64,000 bases of DNA from FEN-1219 sp963817615 (GCA_963817615.1 CAWFPH010000003.1:1-64000), one strand, 5' to 3'. Counted from the stretch's first letter, positions 24,108 through 34,671 are shown. Translations and numbers: made by a program. The notes: generated from the sequence alone by a model not told the origin.

Positions 24108-26604
24108 CGTGGGTTCCTTTCCCGAGGAGGGGTCGAAGCGCGGCGTCGGGCCGCAAGCGCGAGCACGAGCAGAAGCCCATCGAAACCGAGCGCGCCGCCG
24201 CCACCGCCCGTCGCGGCGCGGGCGTTGACGTGCACGGTGCGCGTCACGGGCACGGCCGCGTTGCCCGCGGAGTCCATCGCCGAATAGGTGATCGTGTAGC
24301 TGCCGATCACGTTCGGGTCGACGGGATTGTCGACGCTCGGGGTGATCGAGCCGTCGACGTCGTCGGTCGCCGTGGCGCCCGCGTCGGTGTACGACCCGCC
24401 GGTCTCGATCGTCACGTCCGGCGTGCCGCTCAGCGTGATGACGGGACGCGTCGTGTCGCCGAGCCCGAAGTTGCCGTGGCCGTCGTTGAAGAACACGTCG
24501 ACCCCGTCGGCGCCTGCGAGCACGATGTCGGGCTTGCCGAGCTTGCCGATCGGCGCGATCGCGCCGCGCTTCGCGCCGGTTGCGACGAGCAGGCCGGATG
24601 CGAGCGCGAAATGGCCGTCGCCGCTGCCGCGGTAGATCGAATGCGCGCCGGTGACGTTCACGGCCACGACGTCGGCATGGCCGTCGCCGTCGAGGTCGCC
24701 CGCGAGCACGTCGACGGTCGGTGCGGCGCCGAGCGCTCCGACCGCGACGAATCCGCCGCTGCCGTTGTTCAGATAGACGGGATTGCCCGGCAGCTTCGAG
24801 GCGTCGGGCGCGGCTCGCGCGAGCACGAGATCGGCGCGGCCGTCGCCGTTGAAGTCCGCGGCGGCGACTGCGGTTGCGGGACCGGCGTCGACCGTCTGCG
24901 CGGCGCCGAATGCACCGCCGCCGAGATTCTCGTATGCGAGCGTGGCGCCGTCGGCGTAAACGACGATGGCGTCCGGCAGCGGGCTGCCGAGGGCGTCCGC
25001 GAGCACCACGTCGATCGCGCCGGCCCGCGGCGCAATCGTGGTTTCCGTGAACTGGCCTCCGCCCGCGTTGCGCTCGAGCCGCAGCGCGTCGGCGCTCGCG
25101 ATCACGATGTCGGTCAGGCCGTCGCCGTCGACGTCGCCGACCGCGAGCGCACGATCGTCGCGTGCCGCAGCGCCGAAGGTCGCGAGCGGCTCGAAGCTGC
25201 CGCCACCCGCGTTACGCAGCGCGGCCGTCGTGCCGCCCGCGCCGTGCGCGACGACGGCGTCCGGCGCGCCGTCGCCGTCGAGATCCGCGAACGCGATGTC
25301 GCTTGCCGCGGCCGCATCGCCGATCGCGAGCGGCACGCTCGCGAGCCCGCGGCGTCGGTCGGTCGGCGCCGCGAGCGAAGCGGCGAGGGCGCTCGGTTGC
25401 TCGATGTCGAGCAGCAGACCCGCGGGCGCGGCGTCGGCCATGCCGAGTGCCGCGTCGGCAAAGCCGTCCCCGTCGACGTCGGCGGCGGCGAGCGCCCCTA
25501 CTGCGCCGACATCCAAGTGCTGCGCGGGCGTGCTCACGAGCGTGCCGCCGATGCCGACGCTCGCGGCCGCGGTGTTGTTCGACGCGACGGGATCTTCCGG
25601 TATCGCGGCGCCCGCGTTGATTGCCGCGGTCGCGTACACGTCGCCGGGCTGCGATGCCGTAGTGCTGAACGCGAGCGTTTGCGTGGCACCGGCCTCGATC
25701 GGGCCTGCGGTGCAAGCGAGTTGCTGCCGGTCGGCGGTAACGGTCAGCGTGCACGGATTGGCCGCGATCGTGACCGGGTTACCCGCGAATTCGACCGAGA
25801 CCTGCAGCGCCCCGCTCGGGCTCGGGCCCGTGTTGCCGATGCGCAGCTCCCAGTCGACGGGCGTATTGCGCGCGGCTGCGGTCGGGTTCGCCGTGAACGC
25901 GTCGATGAAGACATCGGCACGCGTCAGGGGCACGACCCTGAGCAGGAAGCTGTCGGCCACCGTGCCGCCGCGCCCGTCGTTCGCGATCACGGTCACGGTG
26001 AGCGGTGAGGCCAGCGCGTCGCCTGCGGTGGGCGTGCCGGTGATCGTGCTGCCCGTCAGTGCGAATGTCGCGGGCAGGCCTATGGCCGCGAACGTGAGCG
26101 GATCGCCGTCGGGATCGGTGAACGCGCCTGCGACGTCGGTGCTGAACGCCTGACCGACGGTCGCCGCTTGGTCGGCAATGCCGGGCGGCGCGACGGTCGG
26201 CGGTCGATCCGTCGGCGCGGCGACGATGATGTCGAACGCCTGCCGCGCGCAGAAGAACGTGAATAATCGGCACGCGTTGTCCTGCGCCACGAGCCTGATG
26301 GAGTAGCCGGGTACGGCGGCGTCCGGCGTGCCGCTGAGTCGCGCGGCGCCGTTGCCGGTGGGCACGAGCGTGAGCCACCCCGGCAGCGGTGCATCCGCGA
26401 GGATTTGCACGTTCCCTTGGCCGGCGGCCGTCACGTCGTAGACGTAGGGGCGGCCGACGGTCGCCGTCGTCACGGGCGTGCTGGTGAACGCGGCCTGCGC
26501 GTCGTTGCCGACCGCGCACGCGAGCAGCGCGAACAGCGCAGCGAGCGTACGGCCGTCGGCGGCCGCCGCTAGAGCTGAGAAAACCCGCGGCCGAGCACTC
26601 GCAT
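24104..26604 (-). CDS. FG-GAP/VCBS surface protein with GlyGly-CTERM-like anchor
   Basis: Secreted multidomain protein of about 830 aa. In order: signal peptide (LAALFALLACAVGNDAQA), two putative-Ig domains (GWLTLVPTGNGAARLSGTPD), a DUF11-like domain, some seven FG-GAP/VCBS calcium-binding repeats (DVDGDGFADAALG, DLDGDGAPDAVVA), a DUF5011 Ig-like domain (SGTPDVTIETGGSYTDAGAT) and a tail GGGGGALGFDGLLLVLALAA followed by Arg residues. That tail fits the GlyGly-CTERM signals cut by rhombosortase. The long open frame has only a GTG at 26473, inside the mature region. ATG 26604, with GGAG upstream, gives MRVLGRGF and joins the signal peptide if one T was lost from the TTTT run at 26580-26583. First gene of a three-gene unit. 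Confidence 0.78.
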
Positions 26605-26800
26605 CAGTCGGCTCCGGCCAGCGGTTGGTTGCGATTGACAGTGCACCACCCCACGCGTGCTATCCCCATTCGCTGAAACCGAGAGCAAGGACCGTGCCAT
26701 TGGCGCGTCGGCCGCCGCATGCGGGGCTGAACGTGGGCGGCGCCGCCGGACCGATTGCAAAATTTGGAATGGTCGAAAGGCGGAAACGAAGCTGCGAACG

Positions 26801-28879
26801 CTAGGGCGATTCGCGTTCGATCGGAGCAGCCGCCGCTTGGCGAGGCCGCTCGAGCCGGCTCGCGACGTCGAAGAATTCGGCGCCGAGGTTCTCCACCGCG
26901 ATCTTCGAGCCGAACGACGTCAAGTGGTCGGAATCCCGGTACAGCGGGGTGCCGTGCGCCTCGACCTCGCAGCGCGTGTCGGCGCACAGCGTAGCGAGCG
27001 GATCGAACACATAGGCGTCGTAGCGCGCGGCGATCTCTCGCAGCGTCTTACGGCTCCAAAGCATGCGCGCGCGCACGGCCGAGGCGCGGCGCCCGCAAGC
27101 GTTTGGCTCGGCGTGCGCGAGATAGGCTTCGGCCAGGCATTCGGACGGCGAGCGCTCGTCGTCGGGTACTTGACCGAGCAGCAGCACCTCGAGGCCGAGC
27201 GACCGCAGCTGCGCGACGGTGCGACTCAAGCCGTCGTGCAGCACGCGGCGCGTCTCGGCGACGCTGTATGGGCCGTCTGCGCCATCCGTAAGGTAGCGCC
27301 GTTCGTCGGTGCCGATGTCGAGGCCCTCGCTCCAGAACGACCAGGCGCCCGCGAGCACGACGGCCTTGAGCTCGGGACTGCGCTTGATCGTCGCGAGCGT
27401 CTCACGGTTCAACTGTGCACAGCTCGGGTTCAAGTGCGGCTCCGGCTCGAGCAGCGAGCCGAGCGGGGGCCGCACCGTCACCGGCACCGCGCCGAGCACG
27501 GGCGGACACCCGCCCACCCACTGCAGCTGCGCCTTGAGGCCTTTGGCCTCCGCGTGCCGCGCGATGCCCGCGAAGTAGTGCGCGGCGTGCGAGTCGCCCC
27601 AGACCAGCAGGTCGAAGTGAGCGTCGAGGCAGCCGTTGCGTGCTCCCGCCGCGTTCGGTCCGACGCAGCTCGGCGGATAGGTCTCGTCGACTTGCGCGGC
27701 ATCGGCCGTCACGACGATGCTCGGATAGCGCCATGGCACGCCGCCGCTGAAGTACAGCGTCGCGCCGATCGCGCATGCGAGGAACGATACGGCCGCGCCG
27801 ACTGAGATCACTCGCCAGCGGTCGCGCGGTGCGCCCGCGCGGCGGAAAGGCGTTTCGACGAAAACGTAGGAGAACCATGCGATCGCGGCCGCAGCCGCGA
27901 TCGCGAGCAGCGTCTCGTTCGCCGTGAGCTCGCGGTCGAGGTGGATGCGCGCGGCGACGAGCAGGGGCAAATGCCACAGATACAGCGAGTACGAGATGCG
28001 TCCCACGAAAGCGAGCGGTGCGCTGCCGAGCATGCGGGCGAGCAGGCCGCCGCGCACCATGCCGGCGTACAAGAGCAACGCGGTGCCGGCGCAGGGCGCG
28101 ACCGCCGAGAAGCCGGGAAACAGCGTGTCGCGCGTGTACGCCACGACCGGCGCCAAGACGAGCGCGAGCCCGCCGAGTCCGGCGGCGAGTGACCCGAGCG
28201 GCCGCGGCGCGGGAACGCCCACGAGCGCAAGCGCCGCACCGGTAAGCAGCTCCCATGCGCGCGTCGGCAGCAGGTAGAACGTAGCCTCGGTTCGCACGTG
28301 CACCTGCCACTGCGCGAGCCCGAGCGAGCCGAGCAATGCGGCGGCGAGCACGGCCACGGCCCAGCGCCGCGGCAGCTTCAGGAGCAGCAGCAGGAATAGC
28401 GGGAAGAACACGTAGAACTGCTCCTCGACCGAGAGCGACCACGTGTGCAACAGCAGATTGCGCTGGAGGTCCGGCGCGAAATAGCCGGCGCTCCTCCAAA
28501 AGTAGACGTTCGCGCTGAACAGTGCGGTGGCGAGCAGCGTCTTGCCGAAGCGCAGCGTCTCGACGGGCAACAGCAGAGTGAGCGCCAGCGGCGTCAGCAT
28601 GATCAGCAGGAAGAACAGCGCGGGAAAGATGCGCCGGATTCGGCGCTCGTAAAACGTGAGAATCGAAAAACGCCCGTGGTGGAGGTCGCGCAGGATGATC
28701 GACGTGATCAAGTAGCCCGAGATCACGAAGAACACGTCGACTCCGACGAACCCGCCCGAGAACGGCGGGATATGCGCGTGAAACAGGATCACGGCCGTGA
28801 CCGCGATCGCGCGCAGACCGTCGATGTCGGCGCGGTAGCCCGTGTCGAATGCCGGGATGATCTTCGTCGCGGTCGCCAC
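26801..28879 (-). CDS. Acyltransferase-3 / SGNH fused O-acetyltransferase
   Basis: OafA-type membrane protein of 692 aa. The N-terminal acyltransferase-3 domain has about ten helices and the catalytic His region YRADIDGLRAIAVTAVILFH, with RRIRRIFPALFF after the first helices. The C-terminal periplasmic SGNH domain shows VWGDSHAAHYF (nucleophile Ser) and DSDHLTSFGSKI (Asp and His). Such fusions acetylate O-antigen, capsule or peptidoglycan, using acetyl groups passed across the membrane. The gene is intact and stands alone between the surface operon and the MFS gene. The glycan target is unknown. Confidence 0.9.
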   Translation of the reverse strand: MATATKIIPAFDTGYRADIDGLRAIAVTAVILFHAHIPPFSGGFVGVDVFFVISGYLITSIILRDLHHGRFSILTFYERRIRRIFPALFFLLIMLTPLALTLLLPVETLRFGKTLLATALFSANVYFWRSAGYFAPDLQRNLLLHTWSLSVEEQFYVFFPLFLLLLLKLPRRWAVAVLAAALLGSLGLAQWQVHVRTEATFYLLPTRAWELLTGAALALVGVPAPRPLGSLAAGLGGLALVLAPVVAYTRDTLFPGFSAVAPCAGTALLLYAGMVRGGLLARMLGSAPLAFVGRISYSLYLWHLPLLVAARIHLDRELTANETLLAIAAAAAIAWFSYVFVETPFRRAGAPRDRWRVISVGAAVSFLACAIGATLYFSGGVPWRYPSIVVTADAAQVDETYPPSCVGPNAAGARNGCLDAHFDLLVWGDSHAAHYFAGIARHAEAKGLKAQLQWVGGCPPVLGAVPVTVRPPLGSLLEPEPHLNPSCAQLNRETLATIKRSPELKAVVLAGAWSFWSEGLDIGTDERRYLTDGADGPYSVAETRRVLHDGLSRTVAQLRSLGLEVLLLGQVPDDERSPSECLAEAYLAHAEPNACGRRASAVRARMLWSRKTLREIAARYDAYVFDPLATLCADTRCEVEAHGTPLYRDSDHLTSFGSKIAVENLGAEFFDVASRLERPRQAAAAPIERESP

Positions 28880-29022
28880 ACTCCCTTCCGGCTTACCGGT
28901 TCGGTCCGATTATCGGCGAAGAATTCGAATTGTCGACCGCGGCGTCCGGGCGAGCGCCACGTGCGCACGGCCGCGCGAAGCGTCGTGCGGCGATGCCGCC
29001 GGCGGCCGCGATCGGGGCGCGG

Positions 29023-30282
29023 CTACGCGTGCTGCGATAGGGGCGTCGCCTCGATCGTGCTCGCGTGGCCCGAAGCAAACCGGTAGCGTGGTGAGAACGC
29101 GAGCAGCACCACCGTGGACAGGAGCACGCCGGCCGCGACGTAGAGGCCCGTCGTGTAATTACCGGAGCTCTGGCGGATCCACGCGAGCCCGGTGATCCCC
29201 AAGCCGGAGCCTAGATAGAACACGCCGAAGATCACGCCGTAGATCTTGCCGTATGCGACGTTGCCGAAGTAGCGCTTGATCAGGAATGCGAGCACGTCGA
29301 ATTCCGCGCCGAGCAAGAAGCCGAGCAGAATCGCGCTGACGATTGCGGCGTTCGGATACAGCGCGTACAGCAGGCACGACACGGCGCCGCCCAGAGCGAC
29401 CGTCTGCATCACGCGCGGCGCGAATAGGTAGTCCATCGTGAACCCGACCGTCACGCGCGCGGACAACAGCGCGAAGCCGAAGATCGTGGTGACGATGCGC
29501 CGTGCATCGTCGGGCGACCAGCCGGCCTCCGTCAGCAGCGGCACTTGCTGCGACACGAGGCTCGTGGCCGTGAGGCCGAGGCAAAAGAACGCGACGTTCA
29601 GCAGAATGAACGCGGGATCGCGCAGCGCCGCCTTGAACGGGATGCCGTAGGTGACGCGCGCGGTCGCATGCGCGGCCGCCTGGGCCGGGGTCGGCACGCG
29701 GAACAGCACGAACACGACGGGCCAACTCACGAACAGCACGATCGCCGCGAGCCCGAGCAAGGCGGCGCGCCAGCCGTAAGCCGGAATCAACCAGGCCGTG
29801 ATCAGCGGCACGACCGTGCTGCCGAGGCCGATGCCGGCGTTCGCACAACCGAGCGCGAACCCGAGCCGCCGATCGAACCAGCGCGTGACGGCCTGCAGAT
29901 AGCCGAGCGGCCAGAGCCCGAGCCCCAGCACGGGCACGAGCGCCCAGAGCAGATAGAACACGAGCAGGTTGTGGGGCTGCCACCAGAATGCCGCGAGGCT
30001 CGCCGCGAACAGAGGAATCGAGGTGAGCACGACGCGCCGCGGTCCGAAGCGGTCGACGAACCAGCCCTGAAGCGGCGACGTCAGCACGCTCATGTACGCG
30101 ACGATCGTGAACGCGAACGACACCTCCACGCGCGTCCAACCGAACTCCTGCTCGATCGGCTGGATGTACGCGCTCACGGTCAGCACCGCGAGCACGCTCG
30201 GGCCGAACGCGAGCCCGATCATCGATGCAAACGTGGTCAACATGCCGGAGGCGGTCGCCTCCGACTGCGGTTGCGATGGCAT
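29023..30282 (-). CDS. MFS transporter, oxalate/formate or monocarboxylate type
   Basis: Twelve-helix major facilitator protein, about 419 aa from ATG 30282 (MPSQPQSEATA), which is preceded by a strong GGGGGAGGA. The loop 2-3 motif reads GWFVDRFGPRRVVL, and SAYIQPIEQEFGWTRVEVSFAFTI is typical of the oxalate:formate antiporter and monocarboxylate porter group. It lies 107 bases downstream of a PQQ dehydrogenase gene on the same strand, so it may import or export the organic acid linked to that enzyme. Substrate inferred, not shown. Confidence 0.85.
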   Translation of the reverse strand: MPSQPQSEATASGMLTTFASMIGLAFGPSVLAVLTVSAYIQPIEQEFGWTRVEVSFAFTIVAYMSVLTSPLQGWFVDRFGPRRVVLTSIPLFAASLAAFWWQPHNLLVFYLLWALVPVLGLGLWPLGYLQAVTRWFDRRLGFALGCANAGIGLGSTVVPLITAWLIPAYGWRAALLGLAAIVLFVSWPVVFVLFRVPTPAQAAAHATARVTYGIPFKAALRDPAFILLNVAFFCLGLTATSLVSQQVPLLTEAGWSPDDARRIVTTIFGFALLSARVTVGFTMDYLFAPRVMQTVALGGAVSCLLYALYPNAAIVSAILLGFLLGAEFDVLAFLIKRYFGNVAYGKIYGVIFGVFYLGSGLGITGLAWIRQSSGNYTTGLYVAAGVLLSTVVLLAFSPRYRFASGHASTIEATPLSQHA

Positions 30283-30389
30283 GTGCGCGTCCTCCCCCCG
30301 AAGGCGCTTCGAAGGCGTCCGACCCTGCGTCGGTCGCAGTACGCCCCCCGGAAATTCGCGGCGCGTCACCCCGACGCGCCGCGCTCAAT

Positions 30390-32150
30390 TCACGGCAATG
30401 CGAACACGAAGAGCTGATTCCCGGACCCCGGATGCAGCTCCGGCGTGAGTCGAGCGAGCCCGAACGCGAGTCCCGAGCCGCCCGTGCTCACCGCGACGTA
30501 CTGCTTCCCCTTCACGGCGAACGTGACGGGATAACCGTTCACGGGTGCGCCGAGGTTGATGTCCCAGAGCACCTCGCCGTTCTTCACGTCGTACGCGCGG
30601 AAGTGCCCGTTGACGTCGCCGCCGAACAGCAGGCCGCCGCCCGTCGACATCAGCGACAGCATGCCCGCGCGCTGCGCGAACTTCCATTCCGTCTTGCCGG
30701 TGGAGGCCGAGATGGCCTGGATCGTGCCGACGTTCGTCTCGCCGGGCGCGATCTCGACGCGCGAGCGGAAGCGATAGAGATCGTTCTCGTTCGCGTCGAG
30801 CGTGCGCTCCATCGAGGTCGCCATCATGCAGGTGTTCTGCAGCGGGTAGTACATCGTGCCCGTATCCGGGTCGTAGGTGCCGGCCGGGTAGTTCTTCCCG
30901 CCCGACGTGCTGGGACAGATGAGCTTCTCCTGGCCCGGCGCGGTGTACAGCTTGTCGGGATTGATCGTGGCCGCGCCCGACTCGGTGTTGATGTCGGCGA
31001 TCACGTTCTGTTGCACGGTCTCGCGAGCCCACAGGAACTTGCCCGTGTCGGCGTCGAGGGTATAGACGAGGCCGGTCTTGCCGGGAATGCCGGTGATCAC
31101 GCGGCGCTTCTCGCCCTGATGCAGGCTCGGGTTGATCCAACGCACGTCCTTCGGATCGGGCGAGAGCGACGTGTCGACGATCAGCCGCTCGAACGGATGG
31201 TCGAGATCCCAGTTGTCGACGACGTGCTGGAAGTACCAAATCATGTTGCCCGTGTTCACGTCGAGCGCGAGCGTCGAGTTGTTGTAGAGGTACTGCAGGC
31301 CGTTGCCCGCGAGCATGAACTTCGGCGCGGGCGCGGTGACCGACGTGCCGACGTAGATGCGCTTCGTGGTCGGGTCGTAGCTCGGCACCATCCACATGCC
31401 GACGTGCCAGCGCTGCTCGTAGGGGATGTTGCCCCAGGTCTCGTCGCCGGGCTCGCCGGGCTTCGGAATCGTGCGGTGCCGCCAGACTTCCTTGCCGGTC
31501 TTCGCGTCGAACGCGGTGATCACGCAGGCCTCGGGACCGCCCTCTGGCTCGCAGCTGCGGCCCGAGATCACCTTGCCGTCCGCGACGATCGGTCCGGAGC
31601 TGTTCTTCGCGCCGTGGCGATAGTCGAGAATTTTCGTTTCCCACTTGAGCTCGCCCGTGCGCGCATCGAGCGCGTACGCGTAGCCGTCGGCACCGTTGTC
31701 GAGAATCAGCGTGTCGTAGATCGCGAGGTTGCGGTTCGTCGCGGCGGCCGGGAAGTATTTGCCGACGTCGGACGGCACGCTGCGGCGGTACTGCCAGATG
31801 AACTCGCCCGTGGCCGCATCGTAGGCCTCGGTGATGTCGTTCGGATTCGGGAAGTACAGGATGCCGTCGTACACGAGCGGCGTGCCTTCCTGATCGCCCT
31901 GCGCGAGGGGTCGCGTCCAGACGAGCCGCAGCTGATTCACGTTGCGGCGATTGACCTGGTCGAGCGGGCTGTAGCCCCAGTTGTTCAGAGTGCGCCGCCA
32001 CATCGGCCAATCGGCCGGAGCCGGGTTCGCGAGCATCGCGTCCGTGACGGGCGTGAAGCTCGTGATCTTCTCTTGGCCTTGGCTCGGCGCTGCGAGCGCG
32101 AGCAAGGCAACGGCGCCGAAGGCGACGGCGAGGCGCGGAGCGCGGTCCAT
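30390..32150 (-). CDS. PQQ-dependent dehydrogenase, periplasmic
   Basis: Eight-bladed quinoprotein of 586 aa with a cleavable signal peptide (VAFGAVALLALAAPSQGQ). The propeller starts WPMWRRTLNNWGYSPLDQV. The catalytic region reads HVVDNWDLDHPFE, with two Asp spaced by one residue, while the usual metal-ligand Asn position reads VGTSVTAPAPKF. Docking repeats (KEVWRHRTIPKPGEPGDETW) are clear. It has no cytochrome domain, so electrons must go to a separate cytochrome. Relatives are annotated as PQQ alcohol dehydrogenases. It probably shares a transcript with the MFS carrier downstream. Confidence 0.87.
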   Translation of the reverse strand: MDRAPRLAVAFGAVALLALAAPSQGQEKITSFTPVTDAMLANPAPADWPMWRRTLNNWGYSPLDQVNRRNVNQLRLVWTRPLAQGDQEGTPLVYDGILYFPNPNDITEAYDAATGEFIWQYRRSVPSDVGKYFPAAATNRNLAIYDTLILDNGADGYAYALDARTGELKWETKILDYRHGAKNSSGPIVADGKVISGRSCEPEGGPEACVITAFDAKTGKEVWRHRTIPKPGEPGDETWGNIPYEQRWHVGMWMVPSYDPTTKRIYVGTSVTAPAPKFMLAGNGLQYLYNNSTLALDVNTGNMIWYFQHVVDNWDLDHPFERLIVDTSLSPDPKDVRWINPSLHQGEKRRVITGIPGKTGLVYTLDADTGKFLWARETVQQNVIADINTESGAATINPDKLYTAPGQEKLICPSTSGGKNYPAGTYDPDTGTMYYPLQNTCMMATSMERTLDANENDLYRFRSRVEIAPGETNVGTIQAISASTGKTEWKFAQRAGMLSLMSTGGGLLFGGDVNGHFRAYDVKNGEVLWDINLGAPVNGYPVTFAVKGKQYVAVSTGGSGLAFGLARLTPELHPGSGNQLFVFALP

Positions 32151-32239
32151 CGAGTCCCCCTTATCGTTATGGTTCGAGCCATCTTAGCGCAAAGGCCGCG
32201 CAGCGCGGCACTGCGCCGGCCGCACGGCGCTGCGATCGA

Positions 32240-32770
32240 TCAATCCTGCGGCGTGCCGAAGTCCGCGACGGCGGGGCGATAGCCGCGGCTCTCGAGCCAG
32301 TCGCGCAGGCCCGGCCCCGTGCCTTGCGGCCACGGCCGCACACGCTCGAGCGGCACCTCCTTGTAGCCCGCGAGCTCGTCGGCACCGAGCGTGATCGGCG
32401 CGTCGCCGCCGTCGACGTGGTAGACGAAGATCACCTGATTCAGCCGCTCGAACGCGTAGATACCGACGAACGATGCGCGCGGCACGTCGAGCCCGAGCTC
32501 CTCCTGAATCTCGCGCAGCACCGCATCGTCGGGGTGCTCGCCCGACTCGAGGAAGCCCGCGACGAGCCCGTACCAATGCTCCGGCCGGCCATGGCTGCGC
32601 ACGAGCACGACGCAGCCGGCCCGCTCGACGATGGCCGCAACGACGGGCACGGGATTGCGCCAGTAGACGAAATCGCAGCTCGGGCAAGCGAGCCGCTCGC
32701 GGCCGCCGTGCTGGCGCGGCTCGAGCTCGGCTCGGCAGTGCGGGCAATAGTGATAGTCGGAGGCGCTCAT
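32240..32770 (-). CDS. Nudix hydrolase with N-terminal zinc ribbon
   Basis: Cytosolic pyrophosphohydrolase of 176 aa. A zinc ribbon, CPHC near residue 9 and CPSC near 29, precedes the Nudix domain. The Nudix box GFLESGEHPDDAVLREIQEE is complete, giving the metal-binding RExxEE helix. The layout resembles NudC-like NADH pyrophosphatases but is shorter, without their N-terminal domain, so ADP-ribose, NADH or another nucleoside diphosphate is possible. It is divergent from a cytochrome-quinoprotein gene across only 44 bases. Confidence 0.9.
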   Translation of the reverse strand: MSASDYHYCPHCRAELEPRQHGGRERLACPSCDFVYWRNPVPVVAAIVERAGCVVLVRSHGRPEHWYGLVAGFLESGEHPDDAVLREIQEELGLDVPRASFVGIYAFERLNQVIFVYHVDGGDAPITLGADELAGYKEVPLERVRPWPQGTGPGLRDWLESRGYRPAVADFGTPQD

Positions 32771-32814
32771 CCGGCTACAGTATAGTTCCGTGCGACGCGG
32801 ACTCAGGGGGAACG

Positions 32815-34671
32815 ATGCGCTCGACGTCGATCGCGCTCGCGGCCGTGGCCCTTGCGCTAGGGCTCGCGCGGCCGCTCGCCGCTCAGACCGACGGCGCGGC
32901 GATTTACGCCGCCCACTGCGCGGTCTGCCACGAGGCGACGCCGAGCGCAGAGAATCGTGCGCCGCCGCGCGCGCTGCTCGAAAAGCTGTCCCCCGCGCGT
33001 ATCGTCCGCACGATGGACTTCGGCGCGATGATGAGCCTCACTTACATGCTCGACCGTGCGCAGCGTGACGCGGTTGCGCGCTTTCTCGGCCGCGGCGTCG
33101 ACGACACGGAGCCGCCGGCCGCGGCCTACTGCGCCGACCGCACGGTCGCCGTGAGCGACGGGGCGGCCGGCGGCTGGAACGGCTGGAGTCCCGAGCCGAC
33201 CAATACGCGTTATCAGTCCGCGGGCGGTCTCACGCGCGCGACGGTGCCGCGGCTCGCGTTGCGCTGGGCGTTCGGCTTCCCGGGCGACGTCAACGCGTTT
33301 GCATCGCCTGCCGTGCTCGGCCGCGCGCTCTTCGTCGGCAGCGCGGGCGGCGGCGTGTATGCGCTCGACGCGGCAAGCGGCTGCATTCGCTGGCACTTCC
33401 AAGCCGACGGTCCCGTGCGCACCGCGATGGTCGTCGCGCCGCTCGGGCCCGACGGCCGGCGGCACGCGGTGCTGTTCGGCGATCAAGCGGGGCGCTTCTA
33501 CGCGGTGGACGCCGAGCGCGGGGCGTTGCTGTGGCGCATGCGCCCGGAGGCGCACGAATCGACGAAGCTCACGGGCGCGCCGCTCGCGCTCGACGGCGTC
33601 GTCTATGTGCCGGTCGCGTCCTGGGAAGAGAGTCGGCCACTGAACGCCGCTTACGAATGCTGCACGTTTCGCGGCAGCGTCGTCGCGCTCGCGATCGAGG
33701 ACGGCCGGCAACTCTGGAAGACCTATCTCGTGAGCGAAACGCCCAGGCCGCTCGCGCCGGATGCGCGCGGCGCGCGGCGCTTCGGCCCATCCGGCGCCGG
33801 CACGTGGTCGGCGCCGACGCTCGATCGCACGCGCGGCCTGCTATACGTCACGACCGGCAACAACTACACGGGGCAGACGCCGATGAGCGATGCGGTCGTC
33901 GCGCTGCGGGTGAGCGACGGCGCGGTCGTTTGGTCGAAGCAGCTGACGCCGGGCGACGAGTTCAATCTCGGCTGCGGCCGCGGTGCGGGCTGCCCCGGCA
34001 AGGATTCGGACTTCGGCGCGTCCGCCGTGCTCGCGGCGACGCCGAGCGTCGAGCGGCTGATCGTCGGGCAGAAGTCGGGCGTGGTATACGGCCTCGATCC
34101 GAGCCGCGCGGGGGCGATCGTCTGGCAACGGCGCGTCGGCGCGGGCGGCATCAACGGCGGCGTGCTCTGGGGGATGGCGAGCGACGGCGCGAACGTCTAC
34201 GCGGCGGTGTCGGATCTCGGCCGGCGTGCGCGCACCGGCGCGACCGCGTTCGACTGGCAGCCGAGCGACGTCGATCCCGAGAAGGGCGGCGGGCTCACGG
34301 CGCTCGCGATCGCGGACGGCGCGCCGGCGTGGCATGCGGCGCCCGCGCCGTGTCCCGCCGCGCAGCCCGTCTGCAGTCCCGCGCAGCCGGCCGCGGTCAC
34401 CGCGGTGCCGGGCGCCGTGCTGTCGGGCTCGGTCGACGGCCATCTGCGCGCGTTCGCGGCCGACGACGGCCGCGTGCTCTGGGATTTCGACACCGCGCGC
34501 GAGTTCACGACGGTCAACGGCGTGCCGGGGCGCGGCGGCTCGCTCGACGGCGCCGGGCCGGTCGTCGCGGGCGGAATGCTCTATACGACGTCCGGCTACG
34601 CCCGCAACGGCGGGATGCCCGGGAACGTGCTGCTCGCGTTCGGCGTGGAGCAACGCCGCGCAGCGGAGTGA
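32815..34671 (+). CDS. Cytochrome c-PQQ fusion, polyvinyl alcohol dehydrogenase-like
   Basis: Periplasmic fusion of 618 aa: signal peptide (ALAAVALALGLARPLAAQ), an N-terminal cytochrome c domain with C35AVCH39, then a PQQ-type propeller beginning GWNGWSPEPTNTRYQSAGGL. GAGTWSAPTLDRTRGLLYVT and NNYTGQTPMSDAVVALR are typical of polyvinyl-alcohol dehydrogenase relatives. ATG 32815 follows a GGGGG tract. Heme and PQQ in one chain would carry electrons internally. Secondary alcohols are the likely substrate class; PVA itself is only one known case. Confidence 0.85.
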   Translation: MRSTSIALAAVALALGLARPLAAQTDGAAIYAAHCAVCHEATPSAENRAPPRALLEKLSPARIVRTMDFGAMMSLTYMLDRAQRDAVARFLGRGVDDTEPPAAAYCADRTVAVSDGAAGGWNGWSPEPTNTRYQSAGGLTRATVPRLALRWAFGFPGDVNAFASPAVLGRALFVGSAGGGVYALDAASGCIRWHFQADGPVRTAMVVAPLGPDGRRHAVLFGDQAGRFYAVDAERGALLWRMRPEAHESTKLTGAPLALDGVVYVPVASWEESRPLNAAYECCTFRGSVVALAIEDGRQLWKTYLVSETPRPLAPDARGARRFGPSGAGTWSAPTLDRTRGLLYVTTGNNYTGQTPMSDAVVALRVSDGAVVWSKQLTPGDEFNLGCGRGAGCPGKDSDFGASAVLAATPSVERLIVGQKSGVVYGLDPSRAGAIVWQRRVGAGGINGGVLWGMASDGANVYAAVSDLGRRARTGATAFDWQPSDVDPEKGGGLTALAIADGAPAWHAAPAPCPAAQPVCSPAQPAAVTAVPGAVLSGSVDGHLRAFAADDGRVLWDFDTAREFTTVNGVPGRGGSLDGAGPVVAGGMLYTTSGYARNGGMPGNVLLAFGVEQRRAAE

